DNA of 64,000 bases from Piscicola geometra (Eukaryota > Annelida > Clitellata > Hirudinida > Piscicolidae). The DNA is taken from assembly GCA_943735955.1 (NCBI GenBank), contig OX030968.1, positions 7,063,162 through 7,127,161 of the forward strand, written 5' to 3'. Below the pieces are notes generated by a model. The model made no database searches. It was given only the letters and a program-made list of their open reading frames with translations, and was not told where the DNA came from. Made by a program: the position numbers and the translations under genes. How positions within the stretch are numbered: the first letter of the stretch is position 1; each line of letters begins with the position of its first letter. Shown in pieces: positions 45,406 to 64,000 of the stretch.

Positions 45406-48400
45406 TCAGTTTCGATGCTGGCACACGCCACGACAAGCACACGCACTACAAGGCCCTTCGCCGCAGTCCCTCACTGTTGCCATCGCAACCTCAGGAATCC
45501 TCTCCAACTTGCCCTTCAGACTCTCACAAATGACTCGGGACATCTCGCGAGTGGTGCCGGGACAGGAAACAAAGTCCACTTCCGCCACATACTCTGCCAG
45601 CGTCTCGTGGTAAACTGCTATCTTTTTGATGTACCTGTGATGGTGATGATGACGATGATGATTGTGGCAATGCAGCTGAGGGTATTGAAGCATCTTTTAG
45701 TTTTTATTTACATTTTTCCAATCTTCTTGATCATTATCCCTCTTCATCATTACCTCCTCTTCATCTTCATCATTACCTCCTCTTCATCATTATCATCATC
45801 ATCCTCATGATCAACATCATCATCATAATCATGATCAACATCATGATCATCATCATCATAATCATGATCATCATGATCATCATTCACTTCAATGTTGCTT
45901 TTCCCATAAGGTGCACGGCAAGGAGTCTAATGTAATGTGGTACGCAAGACCTGATGTTGCCGTCGTGTCCGCTGCAGAACTCTGTCAGAGCGTTTTGGAG
46001 TTCTTTGTCGGCAGTCTGTCCAGACAACACTCGGAGTTGTTCTGTTGAGGTGGTGGTGGTAGTGATTGTGTTAATGTTGGTGGTGGTGGTAGTTGTAGTG
46101 ATGGTTATTTTGGGAAGGATGATGTTTGCTGTGATGATGATGATGGCAGTGATGATGATGATGGCAGTGAGGATGATGATGGCAGTGAGGATGGAAGATG
46201 AGGAAGGAAGGAAGGAAGACACCCATTCCAGTGGAGAACCACGTGGAGATGATGTAGAAGGCAATGCAGCTGGCTCCCAGAGGGTCCAGGTACTTGACGA
46301 ATCTGGATCCTGTGTGTTGCAGTGAAGGCTTCCAAGTCACGTTGCACGTTGAATCAGCCAAGTCGAGCAACCTGCCTGCCATCTCGCCCGCTCACTCACC
46401 CAGGAAGCCGAAGGTGAGGGCTGCCGAGTTTGAGATGACGTCGTTGCCTTGGTCCTGCGCCAGCACCCTGCCCACGACGTGCTCACTACGCAAGCAGTAC
46501 AAACACATACTCAGCTTCAGTACTGTTTGTGTGGGTGTGCGTGTGTGTGTGTGTATGTGTGTGTGTGTGTGTGAGTTTGTGTGTGTGAGTTTGTGTGTGT
46601 GTGTCAGAATATGTTGACCAATAGCGAGGCAGCAGATGAAGATGGTGTAGATATCCATGTTAGGTCCGTCTCGTCCATCGATACAGGGCGCAAAAAGGTC
46701 GTTCAGGTCCGAGAAACTGCCACTTAAAATTTCGTTCCCGTCCACATCTTTCTTTGGTGGTTCAGTGGAGGTAGAATGAGACATGGTAGTGGCAGTGATG
46801 AGATGTGATGGTGGTCAGATGTGGTAGTGACAGGGATAAGATTTAGTCGTGGTAATGTGTGGTGATAGTGAAATGTGGGGGTAATGTGTGGTAGTAGTGA
46901 GGAGTGGTGGTGAGGATATTTGATGGTGGTGAGGTGTGGTAAACAAAATATTTGAAAAGTTTGAAATTATGAAATGTAAACACTCATTTGCAACCAGTTA
47001 AAAAAACACACAATCCACCCCTACATTAACACTTCACCACCACTCAACACTCCCACTCCAAACCACTATCCAACCACACAATCTAACTACACCACCACTC
47101 TGCACCACCACTCCACACCACCACCCAACCACACTACTAAACAACCACAACATCTAACTTCACCACCTCTCCACACCACCACCCAACCACACTACTAAAC
47201 AACCACAACATCTAGCTTCACCACTTCTCCACACCACCACCCAACCACACTACTACCCAATCACATAATCTAACTTTACCACTTCTCCACTCAACCTTCT
47301 TCACACCACCACCTAACCATCACTCCAAATCTGTATCCAACCACAATTCCAACTACACCACCACCTAACCACACTATCAACAAACTATACCACTACTTCA
47401 CACCACCATCCAACCACAACGCACCACCATCCAACTACTACGCACTACCAAATACATCAACCTACACCACCACTCCACACCACCACCACTCCACACCACC
47501 ACCACTCCACACCACCACCACTCCACACCACCACCACTCCACACCACCAAATACATCAACCTACACCACCACTCCACACCACCATCACTCCAAACCACCA
47601 CCACTCCACACCACTACCACTCCACACCACCACCACTCCACACCACCACCACTCCAGAACAACACCACTCCACACTCCCACCACTCCACACCACCACCAC
47701 TCCACACCACCACTCTACCCCCCCACCACTCCACATCCCCACCACTCCACACCACCACCACTCCACACTACCACACCACTCAACACCACCACACCACTTC
47801 ACACCATTCAACACCACTCAACACCATTCAACACCACTCAACACCACCACACCACTTAACACCACCACACCACTCCACACCACTCCACACCACTCCACAC
47901 CACTCCACACCACTCCACACCATTCCACACCACTCCACACCACTCCACTCCACACCACTCCACACCACTCTACACCACTCCACACCACTCCACACCACTC
48001 CACACCACCACCACTCCACACCACTTCACACCACCACCACTCCACACCACTTCACACTACCACCACTCCACACCACTTCACACCACCACCACACCACACC
48101 ACTCCACACCACCACACCACACCACACCACTCCACCACAGCAGAACACACCACTCCACACCACCACCCCATTCAAAACCATCACACCACACCACACCACT
48201 CCACACCATTCCACACCACCACACCACTCAAAACCACCACACCACACAACTCCACACCACCACTACTCCACACCACACCACTCCACACCACTCCACACCA
48301 CCACACCACTCAAAACCATTACACCACACCACACCACACCACTCCACCACAGCAGAACATACCATCTGGCAGTTCAAGTCGTAGCCAGCGTAGGTGCTGA

Positions 48401-50472
48401 CTCTGACGGAAGAAGCGACGATCACCTGCACACTCACCATCGTCATCGTCACTGCCAACACCAGGATCGTCGCTGGCTCCAACTTCTTTCTGCCTGTGTG
48501 GTGGTTGTGGTATAATGTGGTGGGTTGTGGTGTGCTGTGACGAGGTGTGTTGTGGTGTTGTGATGTGGTATGGTGTGGTGTTGTGTGGTGGTATGATGTG
48601 GTGTTGTGTGGTGGTATGGTGTAGTGTTGCATGGTGGTATGGTGTTGCGTGACATTTTTGCGTGGTGTGGTGTGCTGTGGGATGTTATAGCGTATTGTAG
48701 TATGGTACAGTTACTAATGTTTTTTTCAGTCACAGTGGGGAACTCAAATTATTCTAGTAAAAGCAGCAGACCTTTTTATTTTTAGAAATGCCACTAAATT
48801 ACACTCTTACAAAATACCACACTACACCATACTACACCACACTACACCACAATACAGCTAATTACACCACATTACAGCTAATTACAACACACCACAACAC
48901 TACACTACATTACACCACATTACAGATCATTACAACACACTACAACACTACACCACATTACAGCTCATTACAACACACTACAACACTAGACCACACTACA
49001 CCACACTACACCACACTACACCACACTACACCACATTACAGCTAATTACACCACATTACAGCTCATTACAACACACTACAACACTACATCACACTACACC
49101 GCACTACAACACTACACCACATTTCAGCTCATTACAACACACTACAACACTACACCACACTACACCACTTACAGCTCATTACAACACACTAAAACACTAC
49201 ACTACACTACACCACACTACAAACCTACAACACACTACAACACTACACCACACTACACTACATTACAGCTCATTACAACACACTACAACACTACACCACA
49301 CTACACTAAATTACAGCTCATTACAACACACTACACCACATTGCAGCTCATTACAACACACTACAACACTACACCACACTACACTACATTACACCTCATT
49401 ACAACACACTACAACACTAAACCACATTTTAGCTCATTACAACACACTACAACACTACACCACACTACACCACTGACAGCTCATTACAACACACTACAAC
49501 ACTAAACCACATTTTAGCTCATTACAACACACTACAACACTACACCACACTACACCACTTACAGCTCATTACAACACACTACAACACTACACTACACTAC
49601 ACCACACTACAAACCTACAACACACTACAACACTACACCACACTACACTACATTACAGCCCATTACAACACACTACAACACTACACCACATTACAGCTCA
49701 TTACCACACACTACAACACTACACCACACTACACCACACTACACTACATTACAGCTCATTACAACACACTACACCACATTGCAGCTCATTACAACACACT
49801 ACAACACTACACCACACTACACCACACTACACCACACTACAACACTACAACACACTACAACACTACTCCACACTACACTACACTACACCTCATTACAACA
49901 CACTACAACACTAAACCACATTACAACACACTACAACACTACACCACACTACACCACATTACACCACATTACAGCTCATTACAACACACTACAACACTAC
50001 ACCACACTACACCACACTACACCACACTACAGCTCATTACAACACTACAACACACTACAACACACTACAACACTACACCACACTACACCACATTACAGCA
50101 CATTAAAACACACTACAACACTACTCCACACTACACCACATTACAGTTCATTACATCCATATACTACAAGATAACAACAACTGTTTAACGCCAGAACAAC
50201 AACACAAAAGAAACACCACAACCCCACCATCACAACGCCATAACAACAGCAACAACAACACCTCTGGGGTACTCAATGGGATTGGATTTCTGGATGGCTT
50301 TGCTGCTCAAGTAGAGGAGCGAGCCGGATAGGAGGTCGACCGCTGAGTCGATGGTCGAGGAGAGCATCGAGAGGGAGTGTGAGAGGATCACTGCACCTAT
50401 CTTCACTGACAACAAGAACTGGTGTGCAGGGGTGTGCGCATCAATGAGTTGTTGGGTGTTGGAATGAGGAGG

Positions 50473-50527
<55 letters not shown>

Positions 50528-50852
50528 AGGAAGTGGTGATTGTTAGATGGCTGAAGAGAACAATGATGATGAGTAGATGGACAAAAAAATGGATCGAGAG
50601 TATGATGGTTTGAACGAGGTATGGATGGATGGATGGATGGATGGATGGATGGATGGATGGATGGATGGATGGATGGATGGATGGATGGATGGATGGATGG
50701 ATGGATGGATGGATGGATGGATGGATGGATGGATGGATGGATGGATGGATGGATGGATGGATGGATGGATGGATGGATGGATGGATGGATGGATGGATGG
50801 ATGGATGGATGGATGGATGGATGGATGGATGGATGGATGGATGGATGGATGG

Positions 50853-50888
<36 letters not shown>

Positions 50889-52774
50889 ATGAATGGATGG
50901 ATGGATGAATGGATGGATGGAGAGTGAGACCAAGTTGAGGAAGAATGTCATCTTGGCGAGGGTCTGCGGAGAGGGCTCCTTCAGGCTCTGTGCCAGTCGA
51001 GAGCAGCAACCCTTCTCATTCTGCTCTTTTTCTTCTATTTCATATTCTGCATCTTCAACTTTCTCGTTCTTCTTCCATTTGCCACTGTTTGCTTCAGCGC
51101 CTGCAGTCACGACGACATCATTATCAAACCCGCCATTGTCGAGGTGCCTCGCAGTCAAACTCTCGGCATGTTCCAACTTGCCATTTGCAGCTTCCACATC
51201 ATCATCATCATCACGCCCTCTAATTCTTCCTCCTCTCTCTCCTCCTCCTCCTTCACCATCAACACCAACTTCAACTTGCACAACCCTGTTATCGACTTCA
51301 AAGCCTCTGAGTCTCTTGACGATGTTCGCTTGTTCCTTGTAGTACTTTCTGTGCAGTGGTGGAGAGGTGGTGAGGTGGTGTGGTGGTGTGGTGGTGTGGT
51401 GGTGAGGTGGTGAGATGGTGTGGTGGTGAGGTGGTGAGGTGGTGAGGTGGTGAGGTGGTGAGGTGGTGTGGTGGTGAGGTGGTGGAGTGGTGAGGTGGTG
51501 AGGTGGTGAGGTGGTGTGGTGGTGAGGTGATGTGGTGGTGAAGTGGTGAGGTGGTGAGGTGGTGTGGTGGTGTGGTGATGAGGTGGTGAGGTGGTGTGGT
51601 AGTGAAATGATGTGGTAGTGAGGTGGTGAGGTGATGAGGTGGTAGGGTGGTGTGGTGGTGAAGTGATGTGGTGGTGAGGTGGTGAAGTGGTGAGGTGTGG
51701 TGTGGTGGTATTATCAACAACATCATCACAGACAACAACATTGACACAGACCTCAACATCAAGACAGACAACAACATCAACACAGACAACAACATCAACA
51801 CAGACAACAACATCAACACAGACAACAACATCAACATAGACAACAACATCAACACAGACAACAACATCAACACAAAAAACAACATCAACACAGACAACAA
51901 CATCAACACAGACAACAACATCAACACAGACAACAACATCAACACAGACAACAACATCAACACAGACAACAACATCACATAGACAACAACATCCACACAG
52001 GCAACAAAATCAGCACAGAAAACAACATCAACACAGACAACAACATCAACACAAACAATAACATCAACACAGACAACACCATCAACACAGACAACAACAT
52101 CAACACAAACAATAACATCAACACAGACAACAACACCAACACAGACAACAACACCAACACAGACAACAACATCAACATAGACAACAACATCAACACAGAC
52201 AACAACATCAACACAGACAACAACATCAACACAGACAACAACATCAACACAGACAACAACATCAACACAGACAACAACATCAACACAGACAACAACAACA
52301 CCTGGTTTTCTTGGGCAACTTCTTTTTGTCGGAGTGACAAAGGAGAATCTGTTCCTTGGCGTTTTCGTGCGAGCTTGTTGCAGTGTTGTGTGGTTGTCGT
52401 GGTGGTTGTGGTGGTGGTGGTTGTTGTGGTGGTTGTTGTGGTGGTTGTGGTGGTTGATGTGGTGGTGGTTGTAGTGGTGGTTGTTGTGGTGGTTGTTGTG
52501 GTGGTTGTTGTGGTGGTTGTTGTGGTGGTTGTGGTGGTGGTTGTTGTGGTTGTTGTGGTGGTGGTTGTGGTGGTTGTTGTGGTGGTTGTGGTGGTGGTTG
52601 TTGTGGTGGTTGTTGTGGTGGTTGTGGTGGTGGTTGTTGTGGTTGTTGTGGTGGTGGTTGTGGTGGTTGTTGTGGTGGTTGTGGTGGTGGTTGTTGTGTT
52701 GTAGGCAGATGTTGTGCTTGTTGAAGGCTTGCCGGCTCTTCGTGAAGGGCATCGTTGATGGTTTCAAACTCCAT
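45406..52774 (-). CDS. Cation diffusion facilitator, Mn-CDF/MTP-like (nine exons, ~613 aa)
   Basis: Exons on the minus strand: 52774-52302, 51348-50931, 50418-50262, 48493-48363, 46751-46619, 46522-46400, 46309-46223, 46041-45951, 45634-45406; all GT-AG and in phase. AATAAA lies ~50 bp past the TGA. Domains: Gln/Pro tract (about 27-128); KKTRKYYKEQ before the membrane part; first membrane segments [20 protein letters not shown]2 [12 protein letters not shown] (D321/D325); EYPRGRKKLEP loop; TM5 [12 protein letters not shown] (D461/D465); TM6 [16 protein letters not shown]; cytosolic dimer domain [10 protein letters not shown]...EVDFVS...KLERIPEV. DxxxD in both TM2 and TM5 is the Mn-CDF signature (Zn members have HxxxD). 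Such proteins exchange Mn2+ for H+ out of the cytosol. Start ATG at 52774 chosen as the first Met in frame. Exon 5's acceptor is the weakest call. Confidence 0.85.
46975..48360. repeat. CCACACCACCACT-type minisatellite, CDF intron 4
   Basis: Short units of ACCACNACTCCACACC with variable number of CAC, nearly filling the intron between 48362 and 46752. On the sense (minus) strand this is G/T-rich (GTGGTGTGGAGTGG). Confidence 0.85.
48790..50165. repeat. TTACAACACACTACAACACTACACCACA minisatellite, CDF intron 3
   Basis: Units of roughly 10, 28 and 50 bp (CTACAACACTACACCACATTACAGCTCA) fill most of the 50261-48494 intron. A smaller TGTGGTGTTG-type array is at 48503-48665 next to the exon 4 acceptor. 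Confidence 0.85.
50471..50926. repeat. (GAT)n and (GGAT)n microsatellites, CDF intron 2
   Basis: (GAT)n at 50471-50526 and about 75 copies of GGAT at 50621-50926. Together they make up the intron between exons 2 and 3. The Ile-His-Pro-Ser and Met-Asp-Gly-Trp frames are artefacts. Confidence 0.93.
51352..52300. repeat. Two minisatellites filling CDF intron 1
   Basis: 51352-51712: GGTGGTGAGGTGGTG units. 51715-52300: about 31 copies of an 18-bp unit AACATCAACACAGACAAC, open in all frames because of its 18-bp period and lack of stops. Confidence 0.9.
52391..52697 (-). repeat. Coding GGTGGTTGT minisatellite (Gln/Pro tract of the CDF protein)
   Basis: On the sense strand the units are CAACCACCA-type, giving [15 protein letters not shown] protein for about 100 residues near the N-terminus. 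Codons before ([19 protein letters not shown]) and after ([13 protein letters not shown]) are ordinary and stay in frame, so the array is translated if the ATG at 52774 is used. Confidence 0.75.
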
Positions 52775-53980
52775 GCCAGCAAAAAATGTTTTCAAAATAA
52801 ACTGCCCTTTTATCGCTTGCGCCGATTAGATTCTCATTGAGTTATCAGCACTCAGAGATACCTGAGACACAGTGCTCGTAAAAAAGTGTCCCAAAAATGC
52901 TGCATGTTCTATTCGATCAACACGCAAGTCACACCCTCGTTGCCTTCTCAAACCACTTGTGCCTTCGATTCACAGCTCCCTCTTGCAAATGTCGCATGCA
53001 AAGTGTGCATTACAAAGCAGGTCTCTCTTTGATAACTCCTATTAGCGTCATCGCAAAAGAGCTTTCTTGGAAGAAGTAGAACAAGTGGGTCATGTGTGCA
53101 CTTCAGATGTGCGTTCTTCTAACAGCAAAGACATTCCCTTCGAGATAAGCCCTGTGAAGTCCTCGAGCCTGCTTTAGAGAGAAGGACTTCATGGAAGGAA
53201 CGGCCACTAGGTGTCCTGTCGTATTCATGCCAATTCAATTCTTTCACACGTAAACAAACAAGCGTACATATATGCAATGCAACTGAAGCATACAATGCAC
53301 ATGCATGCATTCTCAGTCACAAAGATAGGAAGTGAAGATTCTTTAGAAATTAAACAAACAGGCGAAGATAACGACTTTTGATATGTTTTCAGTGGCAACC
53401 AGCAGGGTTTCTATATACATGAATAAGTATATGTTTGCATACATGGGTATATATGAGTAAATGTTGTTATAAATATGTATATAAATGTATACATTTGTAA
53501 ATGAATGTAATAACGTTCAAAAGTGAATAGATGTCGGCGAAAAGAGGCAGTCAATACGTGAAACGTGGTGAGGTGTGGTTTCGTGTGGATTGGTGTGGTG
53601 GGATGTGATGTGGTGGGATGTGTTGTTTTGTGATGTGGTGTGTTCTGATGTGTTGTGTTGTGGTGTGGTGCGTTGTGATGTGGTGTGTTTTGATGTGATG
53701 TGATGTGGTGTGATGTGATGTGTTGTGGTGTGTTGTGATGTGGTGTGTTGTGGTGTGTTGTGATGTGGTGTGTTGTGAGATGGTGTGTTGTGATGTGGTG
53801 TGTTGTGATGTGGTGTGTTGTGGTGTGGTGTGGTGTGTTGTGTTGTGGTGTGGTGTGGTGTGGTGTGGTGTGTTGTGGTGTGGTGTGGTGTAATGTGGTG
53901 TGGTGTGTTGTGGTGTGATGTGTTGTGGTGTGGCAAGCTGCAGCAATGCAAAGTTCAGTTCCTGATGCCAGTCGTGCCAC
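52775..53980. promoter_or_regulatory. Intergenic region between ASMT-like 3' end and CDF 5' end
   Basis: It must contain the CDF promoter and the ASMT-like 3' UTR/polyadenylation site. 52800-53550 is unique with mixed composition and no recognised protein. 53560-53937 is a TGTGGTGTGTTGTGATG minisatellite lying 44 bp past the ASMT-like stop codon. No TATA box can be assigned with confidence. Confidence 0.45.
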
Positions 53981-63223
<9,243 letters not shown>

Positions 63224-63230
63224 CTGTGTC

Positions 63231-64000
63231 GTGTGTGGTTGTTGTAAGGGGGTGTGGTGTGTGGTTGTTGTAAGGGGGTGTGGTGTGTGGTTGTTGTAAG
63301 GGGGTGTGGTGTGTGGTTGTTGTAAGGGGGTGTGGTGTGTGGTTGTTGTAAGGGGGTGTGGTGTGTGGTTGTTGTAAGGGGGTGTGGTGTGTGGTTGTTG
63401 TAAGGGGGTGTGGTGTGTGGTTGTTGTAAGGGGGTGTCGTGTGTGGTTGTTGTAAGGGGGTGTGGTGTGTGGTTGTTGTAAGGGGGTGTGGTGTGTGGTT
63501 GTTGTAAGGGGGTGTGGTGTGTGGTTGTTGTAAGGGGGTGTGGTGTGTGGTTGTTGTAAGGGGGTGTGGTGTGTGGTTGTTGTTAGGGGTGGCGTGTGTG
63601 GTTGTTATAGGGGTGTCGTGTGTAGCTGTTGTTAGGGGTGTCGTGTGTGGTTGTTGTAAGGGGTGTCGTGTGTGGTTGTTGTAAGGAGTGGCGTGTGGGG
63701 TTGTTATAGGGGTGTCGTGTGAAGTTGTTGTTAGGGGTGTTGTGTGTGGTTGTAAGGGGGTGTGGTGTGGTTATAAGAGGGTGTGGGAGGGTTGTTCGGT
63801 GGGTTTTGTGGTAAGATTGAGCGTGGCGTTTGTAGGGGTGAGGTTGTTGTAAAGGTGAGGTTGTTGTAGGAGTGAGGTTGTTGTAGGGATGAGGTTGTTG
63901 TAGGGATGAGGTTGTTGTAAGGGTGAGGTTGTTGTAGGGGTGAGGTTGTTGTAGGGGTGAGGTTGTTGTAGGGGTGAAGTTGTTGTAGGGGAGAGGTTGT
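63231..64000. repeat. 26-bp and 17-bp minisatellites, ASMT-like first visible intron
   Basis: 63231-63590: about 13 copies of GTGGTTGTTGTAAGGGGGTGTGGTGT, degenerating to 63770. 63820-64000: GAGGTTGTTGTAGGGGT repeated to the window edge. No exon is visible here, so the first coding exon of the ASMT-like gene lies to the right. Confidence 0.9.

Noticed and set aside
50230..51281. Long minus- and plus-strand ORFs of His-Pro-Ser-Ile or Met-Asp-Gly-Trp repeats
   Set aside because: They are the (GGAT)n microsatellite in an intron of the CDF gene. Only the parts overlapping exons 50931-51348 and 50262-50418 code.
52375..52704. Plus-strand poly-Val and Leu/Trp ORFs
   Set aside because: Antisense of the Gln/Pro-coding array in CDF exon 1.
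53119..53310. Minus-strand 63-codon ORF in the intergenic region
   Set aside because: No recognised family, no splice or polyadenylation context.

Overview
The window is eukaryotic nuclear DNA, most likely from an invertebrate animal (the phylum cannot be fixed from sequence alone). It has spliced genes with GT-AG introns and AATAAA signals, several truncated non-LTR retrotransposons, tRNA-derived SINEs, hAT and Merlin DNA transposons, and a very heavy load of micro- and minisatellites. There is no bacterial operon structure. Most long open frames are microsatellite or transposon artefacts.

Three host genes can be rebuilt exon by exon, all on the minus strand. (1) 20134-9730 encodes a mitochondrial F1-ATPase inhibitor (IF1). 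Its last coding exon is separated from the others by a 9.6 kb intron filled with nested transposons. (2) 52774-45406 encodes a nine-exon cation diffusion facilitator with the DxxxD/DxxxD signature of the Mn-type subfamily and a long Gln/Pro tract encoded by a minisatellite. (3) 63223-53981 encodes an acetylserotonin O-methyltransferase-like enzyme in eight visible exons; the first exon lies beyond the right edge. Genes 2 and 3 are head-to-tail, 1.2 kb apart, and their introns consist largely of CA-rich (on the sense strand) tandem repeats. A probable terminal exon of a TPR-like gene lies at 29766-29607.

Layout. 1-1290: hAT remnant. 2.1-2.8 kb: a decayed ORF. 3.4 kb: (TA)n. 4.2 kb: SINE. 6.1-8.5 kb: foldback element with nested SINE and MITE, then a SINE and a hAT remnant to 9.55 kb. 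9.73-20.13 kb: the IF1 gene, whose big intron holds a 5.6 kb Merlin element (8-bp TSD), which itself holds a 3.8 kb foldback element and a MITE, followed by a LINE broken by another LINE. 20.3-23.4 kb: short retroelements with (TTGA)n tails and a LINE. 24.7-29.4 kb: a minus-strand LINE interrupted by one of those short elements. 30.3-37.7 kb: a foldback element inserted in the terminus of a second, AT-repeat-filled one that carries a SINE and a 2.7 kb LINE. 37.7-41.6 kb: remnants, a foldback core with a 16-bp array, and a 25-bp satellite. 42-45.2 kb: short retroelement, (AGT)n, 39-bp minisatellite, hAT element. 45.4-64 kb: the two repeat-rich genes.

The least conventional feature is a set of non-coding foldback elements whose inverted termini are arrays of 15-16-bp units. 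The unit sequence differs between families, but the unit length, the GG-starting ends (with one exception) and the 8-bp target duplications are the same. A Merlin transposon with the same duplication length sits in the same window, so Merlin-type mobilisation is a testable hypothesis.
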